DNA of 64,000 bases from Arthrobacter sp. PvP023 (GCF_017832975.1 NZ_JAFIBI010000001.1:2542001-2606000); one strand, 5' to 3'; shown: positions 53,961 to 62,555, counted from the stretch's first letter. Numbers and translations are program-made. Notes: a model not told the origin generated them from the letters alone.

Positions 53961-54598
53961 CAGACCAGTCCCTCGGTCTCCAGCTGGAGGCGGCGGCCGT
54001 ACTGAAAGACCCCGGCAACGAGCACCATAACCAGGCCAAGCGTCAAGGGGGCAAGGTTGATCTCAGCTGAGAAAACGTAGGACGCCCCCGGGGTGCGCCC
54101 GTTTGCAGCGATCATCTCCGCCACCCGGTTCAATGCCCAGCCGTCGAGGATCTGCCCAAGAGTGCCCGCCACGGCGATGACTGCCCCGCATGCGCCCACC
54201 ACCCCTACGGATTTTGCAGTGAAGAGGGTCGCGCTGCGAAGCCGGTGGGCCAGCACGAACACCAAGGCCAGGATGGCCAGGACGCCAATCTGGGTCAGCG
54301 CGCTTCCCCAGGCCAGGAGCTCGGCGGGCCCGACCGGGAGCTGGGGAACGGTGGCTTCCAGCGACGTGTACCGCCCAGTGGATTCCAGTTCCAGCCCGGA
54401 GACCGCCTGGTCCCTTGCAGCCACCGGCAACTCCAGTGTGACCGGCCCGGTGAAATACCCGATGATGCCGGCTACGGACAGGACGGTCGTGACGACCGCG
54501 CCGGCGGCCGACGCGATCATCACGAAGACTGCCTCCTTCTTGGAGACTATGGTCTTCCATCCGTGCCGCGGCCGGCTTTGATCTTGCGTTGCCTGCAT
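53960..54598 (-). CDS. DUF2975 family membrane protein
   Basis: 212-residue protein with four transmembrane helices (starting near residues 23, 95, 135 and 180) and a short extracellular loop after the first. The final segment INLAPLTLGLVMVLVAGVFQ and YGRRLQLETEGLV agree with DUF2975. It forms an overlapping pair with an XRE regulator. The ATG has GGGGGAATA upstream. An AT-rich tandem repeat lies 36 bases further up. Function unknown. Confidence 0.85.
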   Translation of the reverse strand: MQATQDQSRPRHGWKTIVSKKEAVFVMIASAAGAVVTTVLSVAGIIGYFTGPVTLELPVAARDQAVSGLELESTGRYTSLEATVPQLPVGPAELLAWGSALTQIGVLAILALVFVLAHRLRSATLFTAKSVGVVGACGAVIAVAGTLGQILDGWALNRVAEMIAANGRTPGASYVFSAEINLAPLTLGLVMVLVAGVFQYGRRLQLETEGLV

Positions 54599-54633
54599 TA
54601 TTCCCCCAATGGCTTATCGGCTGCCGTTAATAA

Positions 54634-54647
54634 CGATAATCGATAAT
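54634..54647. promoter_or_regulatory. tandem CGATAAT repeat upstream of the DUF2975 operon
   Basis: CGATAAT occurs twice without a spacer in an AT-rich island (54625–54650) that stands out from the GC-rich surroundings. It may hold the promoter and the XRE operator. Confidence 0.45.
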
Positions 54648-54681
54648 CTTCCGTGTGCGGCCACTTTCGCCACGGAGCGGG

Positions 54682-55752
54682 TTAGAACTCGACGCCGCGC
54701 ACGAGGTTAATGAGTTGGGTCTTCGTCTGCCCGGCCGAAGGCCCCGTCGGGGAGATCAGGACCTGCGCGTTGAATGTCGCGAGGTTCTGGCCCCTGACCA
54801 CCATGACGGACAGGTTTGTGATCGGCACGTCACCGGCGGGACGGAGGGACTTCGGGCCGGCGGGTTCGGTGCTCATGGCGAAGGACGCCCTATCCCCGAT
54901 GCCGTCGAGCGGCTCGCCGTGAATGCCGGGCCCGGCCAGGGCCGAAGCCGCGCCCTTCAGGACTTCGATCGAGAAGATGAGCGAGTCCGGGCCAGGGGTG
55001 CCCAGGTCGCCGAACGTGTACCGGCAACTGACCTCGCGAGGGAGGACCTGCGGCCGGGTCTTCGCCCCGAATGCCTCCTTGACCTGATCGGGACTGATCA
55101 GGGCACAGACCGCGTTGTTCGTCGTGGCCGGCGGACCCACGGGCGGAGCCGCAGGGACGCTAAGTGCGGTGCCGTTGCCCCAGCCGGCGTCCACTGCCGC
55201 CTGCGAGAGCGCACGGGCCATTGCATCGCCGTCGGGGACGTCGCCCCCGGCCGTGGGGGGTCCGGTCACGTAGGGCATCTCGAGGGTCTCGTTACCCCGT
55301 ACTGCCGTCAGGACAACGTTCGCGGACGCGCCTCCGGCCTCCCCGCGGAAATAGCCCGTCCACTGCAGGCATGCAAAGTCGCCGATGCCTGTGACAGGTG
55401 AGCAGTCCGACGTCGACCTGGCCTTGGAGATGTCGGCGGCTGATGCGGGAGATATGAGGGCCACCGACAAGGCCGTCATACCCGTGGCGGACTTGCTCGA
55501 ATAAGTGCACAGGTAGGCCTTGCTTCCCATCGGCCTGTCGGGGGTGTTTTGGCCAACCGGCACAAGCCCGGGTATTGCCTTCGCAGCAATCTCCGGGGTA
55601 ATGAGTTCGCACGCCGGGCTGCGCGAGCCGGACAGTGGGCCCGACGACGGCCCGCTCCGGGCCCCGGGCTGACCGCACGCGGAGAGGAACAGGGCCAGCA
55701 TGGCCACGAGCGTTACGCCGCTTCGCGTAGGCCGGGAGCGGGGACCAGGCAT
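54682..55752 (-). CDS. lipoprotein with two DUF3558-like domains
   Basis: 356-residue exported protein. Signal peptide with lipobox (MLALFLSACGQ) makes it lipid-anchored. The two halves share the pattern of a conserved Cys after Ala, then an aliphatic-rich helix, a second Cys in a YxCxY-like stretch: SPACELITPEIAAKAI … YLCTYSSKSATG and NAVCALISPDQVKEAF … SCRYTFGD. This fits two DUF3558 domains. Start ATG 55752 has AAGGAACCCC; the frame is open to 55788. Function unknown. Confidence 0.75.
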   Translation of the reverse strand: MPGPRSRPTRSGVTLVAMLALFLSACGQPGARSGPSSGPLSGSRSPACELITPEIAAKAIPGLVPVGQNTPDRPMGSKAYLCTYSSKSATGMTALSVALISPASAADISKARSTSDCSPVTGIGDFACLQWTGYFRGEAGGASANVVLTAVRGNETLEMPYVTGPPTAGGDVPDGDAMARALSQAAVDAGWGNGTALSVPAAPPVGPPATTNNAVCALISPDQVKEAFGAKTRPQVLPREVSCRYTFGDLGTPGPDSLIFSIEVLKGAASALAGPGIHGEPLDGIGDRASFAMSTEPAGPKSLRPAGDVPITNLSVMVVRGQNLATFNAQVLISPTGPSAGQTKTQLINLVRGVEF

Positions 55753-55865
55753 GGGGTTCCTTTCCGAGCCCGCCCGCCGCCGGGGCAACCACTCATGGCA
55801 TCAGTGTGGTGCCATGAGGGCGCTGCGCCCCAGAGTCGAAAGTACCGGGCGGCGCATCCCCGGGA

Positions 55866-56606
55866 TCACGCGCAGGCGGCCAGGATGCCTTGGATCGCGT
55901 CGTGTTCGGGCCGCGTGACCCACAGCTTGTACTTGGCCTTCACTGCGGTCATCCGGGCCGTGTATTCGCACCGGAAAGCCTTGTTAGGCGGGAGCCAAGT
56001 GGCCGCGTCCTTGTCACCTTTGGCTGAGTTTGCCGGACCGTCGGCCGCCATGAGGTTCAACGGATCGTTGGCAAGCTGCTTTCGCTGTTCTTCACTGATC
56101 TGCTGGGCGCCGGTCTGCCAAGCCAGCGACAGCGGAATGATGTGGTCTATCTGGACCGCCGAGCTGGTGTCGGCGCCGCGAACGAACCGGATCGTCTTGC
56201 CCGTGTACTTATCAGCCAGCGTCCCGGTGGCGACAACGCAGTCGTGCGTGCCGGGTTTAAACGTCTCTCCGGTCAGGTCGCGGGCAAGGATGTCGTTCCG
56301 TGTGTCGCAGCCATTGTTGTCCACGTCAGCCCAGGCAGGGCCGAACTGCTCACGGTTGTAGCCGGTTTTCGGCGCGCGCCCCTTAACAGGAATGGCGGCA
56401 AGCCGGGCTATGGCAGCTGAAATGTCCGCCGGGTTCCCGGCCGGCTTGTCTGAGCCAACGGACGGGACAGCTCTGCGGACGGCTTCAGCGACGGCAGTCC
56501 CGGCCGACTCCACGGCCCCGCAACCGGCAACACCCCCCAACAGAAGTACAGCGGTCACAAGGGTCAGTGCTTTGGAACTGCGGCGTGGAATCGTCTTGTC
56601 CTTCAT
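55866..56606 (-). CDS. secreted HNH/DUF1524 family nuclease lipoprotein
   Basis: 246-residue protein with a signal peptide ending in a lipobox (LLGGVAGCGAV), then an HNH-type nuclease domain of the GmrSD-C/DUF1524 group. The core is SSAVQIDHIIPLSLAWQTGA (DH) and LANDPLNLMAADGPANSAKG (N, then NSAKGD). Upstream it has YNREQFGPAWADVDNNGCDT. Such proteins are found outside the cell, possibly in nutrient DNA use or antagonism; no immunity gene is evident. It has a weak ribosome site. Confidence 0.85.
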   Translation of the reverse strand: MKDKTIPRRSSKALTLVTAVLLLGGVAGCGAVESAGTAVAEAVRRAVPSVGSDKPAGNPADISAAIARLAAIPVKGRAPKTGYNREQFGPAWADVDNNGCDTRNDILARDLTGETFKPGTHDCVVATGTLADKYTGKTIRFVRGADTSSAVQIDHIIPLSLAWQTGAQQISEEQRKQLANDPLNLMAADGPANSAKGDKDAATWLPPNKAFRCEYTARMTAVKAKYKLWVTRPEHDAIQGILAACA

Positions 56607-56734
56607 TGATGCGGAAGTTGCAGCTCAGGCTACCGTCGTGGCATGCGCCGGCGCTGCAGGCCAAGCGATGGTGCCGGTCACAGCTGTCCAGGGACCCGGC
56701 GACACCGCCGCGCTGTGCCCACCCCGGCATGAGC

Positions 56735-57307
56735 CTACGGCGCGTCCTGCCCCGTGCGGGTGCCGTACAAGTAGGCGAGGTCGTTGAGGGTCTGCATCGT
56801 CAGCTCGCGCGCTCGGGCAAGAAGTGTCTTTCGATCCGGAACCTCGGGCGAGTCATCCCGGCCCGACCACGACGTCATTGCGAAATCCGGTTCCTTGCCG
56901 CCAAGCACCTTCAGGTACTCAAGCTGCAAACGGCTGCTGACGCCGTCGGCCTTTGACTGAACGTCAGTGACCGCCAGAAGCGCGAAGGCAACGTGTCGCC
57001 GCTCAGCCCACAGGCCCGCCCTCAGTGCGACCCGGAACAGTCCGTCAAGCGCCACGCCCGCCGGTGCTTTTGCCTTTCCGGCGTAAACCTCGGCGGCCAG
57101 GCCTGACCGTGAATCCGCCCACCGGTAACCGACGGGCACGATGCGCCCTTTCCGGGACCGGTAAGTGGCCGAGACGGTTAGCAGCGCCCGCCCGTCGGCC
57201 CCGGCTCTGTGGTCCAACGCAATGTCGCTTAGTTTCTCCTGCCGGCAGGCAGAAATGAACTCCTGCACGTCCTTGTCCCACAGCCGGTCCGTAACGCTGC
57301 TCTCCAT
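56735..57307 (-). CDS. hypothetical protein, unknown
   Basis: 190-residue soluble protein from ATG 57307 (MESSVTDRLWDKDVQEFISA). It has an alpha/beta first half with IALDHRAGADGRALLTVSAT and a helical second half (KTLLARARELTMQTLNDLAY). No motif I recognise, no signal peptide. It is divergent from a small membrane protein gene and shares their intergenic region. A G-run before the ATG may be the ribosome site; the frame is open to 57340. Confidence 0.62.
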   Translation of the reverse strand: MESSVTDRLWDKDVQEFISACRQEKLSDIALDHRAGADGRALLTVSATYRSRKGRIVPVGYRWADSRSGLAAEVYAGKAKAPAGVALDGLFRVALRAGLWAERRHVAFALLAVTDVQSKADGVSSRLQLEYLKVLGGKEPDFAMTSWSGRDDSPEVPDRKTLLARARELTMQTLNDLAYLYGTRTGQDAP

Positions 57308-57420
57308 GTCATGCCCCCCCGAAACAACGGTACCGGTCAACGGTGCACCGGCTCAGGAGACTCGCTGCTGCGGCCGTTCAAATGCCGGCCACACTCTAGG
57401 CCAAGGCCTAGGCTGACTAT

Positions 57421-57894
57421 GTGAAGTTGTCCCGGGTCCCGCTTGAAGCCGCAGTTTCGGCCCCTGCCGAATGGTGGCAGATCGTTGCCGCGCTTGGCCC
57501 CCTGGCAGTCCTGGCCGGTGCCGTCCTGGCCGCGTTCATTGGCTGGCGGACACTGCGGCAAAAAGCCGTCGCGGATGCTCAGGCCCTGAGGCAAAGAACC
57601 CGGGCTGACGACCGCGCCGAGTGGTGGAAGCGCACACAGTGGGCGTTGGACAAGGCCTTGGAGGCAGATGAGGATGCAAAAGCCCTCGGCCTGGCGTCCC
57701 TTGCGGTCCTGGCCCGGAGCGACCTTGCCCGTGAAGAGGAACTTGAGCTCCTGGACATCGCGTGGCAATCGGTGACAGAGGCCAACGGCGGCGAGGGAAC
57801 GTGGGACGAGGGCGTCGAAGCCGTGGACTCCGGGGAACCAATCGGCGACAATGGAACCACGAGCACCGACCGAATGGAGGAGGGAAGGCCATGA
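57421..57894 (+). CDS. small membrane protein with coiled tail, unknown
   Basis: 157-residue protein. One transmembrane helix (residues ~20–42, IVAALGPLAVLAGAVLAAFI), then a basic helix QALRQRTRADDRAEWWKRTQ that may lie on the membrane, a Leu/Glu-rich helical stretch and an acidic disordered end. GTG lies six bases after TAGGCT, so it is leaderless. The stop overlaps the next ATG (ATGA). Resembles proteins found in Arthrobacter, no known role. Confidence 0.7.
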   Translation: MKLSRVPLEAAVSAPAEWWQIVAALGPLAVLAGAVLAAFIGWRTLRQKAVADAQALRQRTRADDRAEWWKRTQWALDKALEADEDAKALGLASLAVLARSDLAREEELELLDIAWQSVTEANGGEGTWDEGVEAVDSGEPIGDNGTTSTDRMEEGRP

Positions 57895-58082
57895 GCACCA
57901 GCACGCCGGAGCAGAAGAAATCCCGGACACCCCGCCACGTCTCCACGTCCCGCGGCCGGCAGCTGACCCCTTCCGAGCACAGGGTCCAGGTTGCCGCAGC
58001 AAAGCTCCGTGTGGCGCTCGACGAACGATTGGGCCGCCCCACTCCGGCTGAGACCAAGGCACTCTCCAAAGAAGACCTCTAG
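57891..58082 (+). CDS. small basic protein coupled to the preceding gene
   Basis: 63-residue Ser/Thr/Arg-rich protein (MSTSTPEQKKSRTPRHVSTS) with a C-terminal amphipathic helix (HRVQVAAAKLRVALDERLGR) and a KALSKEDL end. ATGA overlap with the upstream stop and GGAGGGAAGG before it support translation. It forms a two-gene unit ended by a hairpin. Function unknown. Confidence 0.65.
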   Translation: MSTSTPEQKKSRTPRHVSTSRGRQLTPSEHRVQVAAAKLRVALDERLGRPTPAETKALSKEDL

Positions 58083-58122
58083 GCTAAAGCCCGGAAACCC
58101 GGGGAACGGCAAACCACAGGCA

Positions 58123-58156
58123 AGGCAAAGGCCCCGCACATGCGGGGCCTTTGCCT
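58123..58156. terminator. hairpin after the two-gene unit
   Basis: Perfect 16-bp stem (58123–58138 with 58141–58156), loop CA. There is no T-run. Placed between convergent genes, it can serve both. Confidence 0.7.
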
Positions 58157-58174
58157 ACCTTGGCCCAGGTTCGC

Positions 58175-58357
58175 CTAGACCTTCTCGGGAGTGCGGTCAA
58201 CCACCGGTTCTGAGCCTGTGAACTTCCGTTCCCGGCGCGGGAAAGCCCAGAACTTGAAGTCCTTGGCCTCCACCCGCGGTTCGGGCTGTTTTTCCGGTTC
58301 CCGCAACTCGTCTTTCCGAATATCCCTCCGGAATTCCTTGTTATACGGATAGCACAT
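58175..58357 (-). CDS. small basic protein, unknown
   Basis: 60-residue protein (MCYPYNKEFRRDIRKDELRE), charged throughout, with Pro/Glu repeats in the middle and FWAFPRRERKF near the end. GAGGAGG six bases before ATG 58357 is the best ribosome site in this area, which argues it is real. No family recognised. Confidence 0.6.
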   Translation of the reverse strand: MCYPYNKEFRRDIRKDELREPEKQPEPRVEAKDFKFWAFPRRERKFTGSEPVVDRTPEKV

Positions 58358-58587
58358 CACTGACCTCCTCATAGTGAATGCCCTTTAATCCTCCTCTCAA
58401 TTTGCCCGCAGGTCGATCATTTTTGTGCTGGAAAGTGAGAGGTGTCGTTCGGCCCAAGACATCGGCGGGGGTTGCATCATAGATTGAACAACTACACGTG
58501 CGCTTGAGGGCGGGCAGAGACCCTCACGCAACCGTGGGATGAGGAAAGGGCAGGCAGCACTTCCAGTTCGGATGAGAGGCAACGTAC

Positions 58588-59892
58588 ATGGCGAAGACAA
58601 CGGGTGTGGCAGCACGGCTGGCCGAAGCGCTGGCCATCGTCCTCGGTACGGAAGGGATCCCGCTAAGGTTGCGCGCCTGGGATGGCTCGGAGGCCGGCCC
58701 GGACGACGCCCCCGTGATGGAATTCCGTTCCCGGCGGGCCTTGCGCCGCATGCTTTGGTCGCCCGGGCAGCTCGGCCTCAGCCGGGCCTATGTCGCCGGG
58801 GACATTGACGCGCCGGGCGACATTTTCGCCAGCTTCGCCGCGCTGAGCTCGGCGGGAAAGTTCGCTGAGCCCGGGCCCTTTCCCCCTTTGACCGCAAAGG
58901 AAATGTGGACCCTGACCAGCACCGCGATCCGGGTCGGCGCGATCGGCCCGAATCCTGCTCCGCCGCCGGAAGAATCCAAGGTGCATCGACAGGGCCGGCG
59001 CCATTCGAAGAGCCGCGACGCGGCAGCCATCTCGCACCACTACGACGTGGGCAACGATTTCTACGCCCTGGTTCTTGGCCCGTCGATGGTCTACTCATGC
59101 GCTGTGTGGAACGACAAAACTGACAAAGATGCTGACCAGGCCCACAGCCTCGAAGCCGCCCAGGAAACCAAAATCGACCTGGTCTGCCGCAAACTGGGGT
59201 TGCAGCCCGGCATGCGTGTACTGGACGTCGGCTGCGGCTGGGGCAGCTTCGCGCTGCACGCTGCCCAGCGCTTCGGCGTCGACGTCGTCGGCGTAACGCT
59301 TTCCAACGAGCAGGCAGGGCTGGCCTGCAAGCGCGTGGCCGACGCCGGCCTGACGGATCGCGTGGACATCCGGGTCCAGGACTACCGCGACGTGGACGAC
59401 GGGCCGTTCGATGCGATCAGCTCGATCGGCATGTCCGAACACGTCGGCCGCGAGCAGATCTCCAGTTACGTCTCCCGGCTCCACGACCTTCTGCGGCCCG
59501 GCGGCAGGCTGCTTAACCACGCCATCTCGTGGAACGCGGGCCCAACGAGCCCGGACCCGGATTCGTTCATACCCCGTTACGTCTTCCCCGACGGCGAAAT
59601 GCTCAGCCTCGCGGACATGATCGGTGCGCTTGAGTCCGGCGGATTCGAAGTGCTCGACGTCGAGGCGTTGCGGCGACACTACGCCCTGACCCTCCGCGCC
59701 TGGGTGCGTAACCTGGAGGAGCACTGGGATGAGGCCGTGCGCGCCAGCAGCCCCGGGCGGGCACGTGTGTGGAGGCTTTACATGGCCGCCAGTGCGCTGG
59801 GCTTCGAGAACGGCTTGACCGGCGTCAACCAAGTGCTCGTACAGCGTCCTGGCGGGACCGAGCCCCCGCTGCGGCGGAACGCATGGATGTGA
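58588..59892 (+). CDS. cfa: cyclopropane-fatty-acyl-phospholipid synthase
   Basis: 434-residue SAM-dependent enzyme that adds a methylene to double bonds of membrane phospholipid chains. An N-terminal lipid-binding domain (residues ~1–130) is followed by the catalytic part with SHHYDVGNDFYALVLGPSMV, YSCAVW, SAM motif VLDVGCGWGSFALHAAQRFG and SIGMSEHVG. The related motif set also occurs in mycolic acid and tuberculostearate enzymes; CFA is most likely. A GAGAGGC lies upstream of the ATG. lhgO remnant follows 45 bases on. Confidence 0.92.
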   Translation: MAKTTGVAARLAEALAIVLGTEGIPLRLRAWDGSEAGPDDAPVMEFRSRRALRRMLWSPGQLGLSRAYVAGDIDAPGDIFASFAALSSAGKFAEPGPFPPLTAKEMWTLTSTAIRVGAIGPNPAPPPEESKVHRQGRRHSKSRDAAAISHHYDVGNDFYALVLGPSMVYSCAVWNDKTDKDADQAHSLEAAQETKIDLVCRKLGLQPGMRVLDVGCGWGSFALHAAQRFGVDVVGVTLSNEQAGLACKRVADAGLTDRVDIRVQDYRDVDDGPFDAISSIGMSEHVGREQISSYVSRLHDLLRPGGRLLNHAISWNAGPTSPDPDSFIPRYVFPDGEMLSLADMIGALESGGFEVLDVEALRRHYALTLRAWVRNLEEHWDEAVRASSPGRARVWRLYMAASALGFENGLTGVNQVLVQRPGGTEPPLRRNAWM

Positions 59893-59937
59893 TGATCCTG
59901 CCTCTGCTGAAGACGGACCGCCGGAAGTGCCTGACCA

Positions 59938-61087
59938 ATGACTGAACAGATAGGCATTATTGGGGGCGGCATCGTCGGAATCGCGATTGCACGCGCCCTC
60001 AGCAGCCGCGGGCTGGCGGACGTCACAGTCCTGGAAAAGGAGCAGCGGGTTGCCGCGCACCAAACGGGGCATAACTCCGGCGTGGTGCACGCAGGCCTCT
60101 ACTACGCCCCGGGATCACTAAAAGCCATGCTGTGCCAACGCGGCCGGGTGCTTACCCGGGACTACTGCCGGGAGAGGAACCTGCCGTACCGGGAACTGGG
60201 CAAGCTCGTCGTTGCCGTTACGGAGGATGAGCTTCCGGCCCTTGCAGACATCGAAAGCCGTTCGCTCGCAAACAGCGTGCCCGGGCTGCGCCGCCTCGGT
60301 GCCGATGCGATGCGCGACGTCGAACCCCACGTCGCCGGCGTAGCAGCACTCCACTCGCCGCATACCGCCGTCGTCGACTTTGCTGCCATCACGGAGTCCA
60401 TGGCCGAGGATATCCGTTCTGCCGGCGGGCGGATCATGCTGGGCCACGAAGCCGTCTCGGTCACGACCGAACGCGGCAAGGTGCGTGTCACCACCAGCCA
60501 CGCCGAATTCACCTTCGATCGACTGATCGCCTGCGCCCAAAATCCTGCCCTTCCGCGGAGAGTACTGGGACCTGTCAGCCGCGAAACAACACTTGGTCAG
60601 GGGCATGATTTACCCGGTGCCTGATCCCCGCTTCCCCTTCCTGGGCGTCCACTTCACCCGCGGCGTCTACGACACCATCAATGTGGGCCCAAACGCCGTG
60701 CCTGCCCTGGCCCGGGAGGGCTATCGCTGGAGCAATGTGTCCTTCAAGGACACTGCTGCGTCGATCATGTGGCCCGGCGCCCTGGCGCTGGCGCGGAAAC
60801 ACTGGCGGATGGGCGCGCAGGAGATCGCCGCCTCCCTGATCAAGCCGCTGTATTTCCGGCAGGCACGCAGGTTCATCCCCGAACTTCACATGGACGACCT
60901 GACGGCGAAGACTGCCGCCGGCGTCCGCGCGCAAGCATGGTCACTGGACGGGAGCCTCCTCGACGACTTCGCGATCGAGGAGATGGGACCGGTGACCCTC
61001 CTGCGGAACGCACCCTCCCCGGCAGCGACCTCCGCGATGGCGATCGCGGACCATGTGCTGGAGCATCATGTCTTCCCCCGCAGATGA
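59938..61087 (+). pseudogene. lhgO: L-2-hydroxyglutarate oxidase, broken by internal deletion and frameshift
   Basis: FAD enzyme that oxidises L-2-hydroxyglutarate to 2-oxoglutarate. The 5' part (frame from 59938) has the Rossmann motif IGIIGGGIVGIAIARAL and KEQRVAAHQTGHNSGVVHAG. It leaves frame after LIACA at 60537, and the 3' part continues two frames over from KILPFRGEYW (from 60539) through MIYPVPDPRFPFLGVHFT to the normal end NAPSPAATSAMAIADHV at 61087. By memory of the E. coli protein, about 17 residues that follow the LIACA-equivalent are missing, so the defect is a deletion of ~50 bases and not just one base. The product would be truncated unless sequence error. Confidence 0.82.
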
Positions 61088-61231
61088 CGTCCTGAAGGGA
61101 CCTGCGTGGTTGATGGACAATGACGCCGGGTCCCGTTAGATTGACGCCGGGGCAGGTTTCCCGGCCCTGAGGTGCCGGGGAAAATTGCAGCCGTCCGGCT
61201 GCGTTGAGTACTGCCCCGCCCGGGGGAACCA

Positions 61232-61603
61232 ATGACAAACAACACCGAGGCCAACGTCTGCGTGGGCCACCTTCGCGAGGGAGTATCGCGCATCACGCTG
61301 CGGCCCGGCGCCCGGGTCACGGAAGAGGACGGAATCCGCACCCGGGAACAGCTGCTGGCCTTGACCGGGGGCGCCCGCGGCGGGGTGCTGCTGGACATCA
61401 CAGGTGTGGGCTCAGTCAGCCGGGAAGCGATCAGTGTCTACAGCGCTGCAGCCACTGTCAGTGCCTTCGCCATCCTGGGCAGTACCCCAGTGGACCGCGT
61501 CATCGCCCATGGACTACTCGGGCTGCCGTTGCCGGCCTGCCCGAGTGAATACTTCACGGACGAGGACGAAGCACTGAAGTGGCTTCAAACCATCAACGGA
61601 TGA
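61232..61603 (+). CDS. STAS/SEC14-like domain protein
   Basis: 123-residue protein of the STAS/SEC14-like group. The pattern includes GGVLLDITGVGSVSREAISV and AFAILGSTPVDRVIAHGLLG, ending CPSEYFTDEDEALKWLQTI. Members occur widely in Actinobacteria and may act in signalling. GGGGGAACCA before the ATG gives a good ribosome site. A TTAGAT-like box ~90 bases upstream is a possible -10. Confidence 0.75.
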   Translation: MTNNTEANVCVGHLREGVSRITLRPGARVTEEDGIRTREQLLALTGGARGGVLLDITGVGSVSREAISVYSAAATVSAFAILGSTPVDRVIAHGLLGLPLPACPSEYFTDEDEALKWLQTING

Positions 61604-61661
61604 CCTGTCCCGTCAGAGAACCGGCGGGTCTGTCCTGCCATTGCCCTGAGAGAATGGGCGC

Positions 61662-62555
61662 ATGACAGCCATCTTCCTGGTGTGGAACCCGGACCGCTGG
61701 AACGACTGGAACTACGCGTCCGTCGTCGAGCAGGTCAGTGACGCGGGCCAAGCTCACGGCGAGTGGCAATTTAGCCGCTCGGCCGGCGTTCCCGCCAACG
61801 GGGACGCGTGGCTGCTGCTTAAGGGAAAGCACGGGCCCGGCCTGCTCGGGCACGGCGTGGTGATCCGCGCGCAGTCCTGGGCTGCGTCGTCTGCCGCAGC
61901 CGCCGGAGGGACGCCCTCCCCTTCCGTGATGGTCACATTCGACTCGCTCCTGCCCCTGGGCGACCAGATCGGGCAGGAAATTCTGAGTGGCGCCCTTCCG
62001 GAGCTGCGCTGGAACAGGGTGCGCAACGGGCAGGCCCTTGAGCCGTCCGCGCAGGCCCGCATCCGTGACCTCTGGCGCCTGGAAGGACCGCCGCCACTCC
62101 CCGGGTCCACGTTACCGGTGCCGGGGACCTACCCCGCGTGGGCCGTCAGCAAGGTCGAGGTGAACCGGTACGAACGAAATCCGGAGGCCAGACGTGCCTG
62201 CATCGCGCAGTACGGAACGAGTTGTGCGGCCTGCGGCTTTTCCTTCGAAATCGCCTATGGAGACGCCGGCATCGACTTTATCGACGTGCACCACACCGCG
62301 CCGGTTTCGCTCCTGGACAGCAGCTACCGGCTGGATGCGGTGACGGATCTGGTGCCCCTGTGTCCAAACTGTCACGCCATGGCGCACCTCGGCGTGACTA
62401 CCCCGCGAACGCTCCCGGAACTGCGCCGGATGCTGGCCGGCGCAGGCTTTATGCAGGGTCGGCCGGTGAGCCCTGGGGAACTTGAGTCGCACCAGGAGGC
62501 ACTGCGGATCCTCGGTCCCGCGGAAACTCGTCCCGGGCCGGATACCGGGTCATAA
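61662..62555 (+). CDS. HNH endonuclease with EVE-like N-terminal domain
   Basis: 297-residue putative restriction nuclease. The N-terminal FLVWNPDRWNDWNYASVVEQ and later GDAWLLLKGKHGPGLLGHGV match the EVE/PUA-like pattern of modified-base readers. The C-terminal HNH has CAACGFSFE, DVHHTAPVSLLD and LVPLCPNCHAMAHLG, with two CxxC zinc knuckles and HH. This architecture is typical of methylation-dependent type IV restriction. No methylase nearby. A weak GAGAAT hexamer lies six bases before the ATG. Confidence 0.82.
   Translation: MTAIFLVWNPDRWNDWNYASVVEQVSDAGQAHGEWQFSRSAGVPANGDAWLLLKGKHGPGLLGHGVVIRAQSWAASSAAAAGGTPSPSVMVTFDSLLPLGDQIGQEILSGALPELRWNRVRNGQALEPSAQARIRDLWRLEGPPPLPGSTLPVPGTYPAWAVSKVEVNRYERNPEARRACIAQYGTSCAACGFSFEIAYGDAGIDFIDVHHTAPVSLLDSSYRLDAVTDLVPLCPNCHAMAHLGVTTPRTLPELRRMLAGAGFMQGRPVSPGELESHQEALRILGPAETRPGPDTGS

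Noticed and set aside
60530..60600. lhgO frameshift as a simple one-base sequencing error
   Set aside because: About 17 conserved residues are missing at the junction, so restoring one base would not restore the protein.
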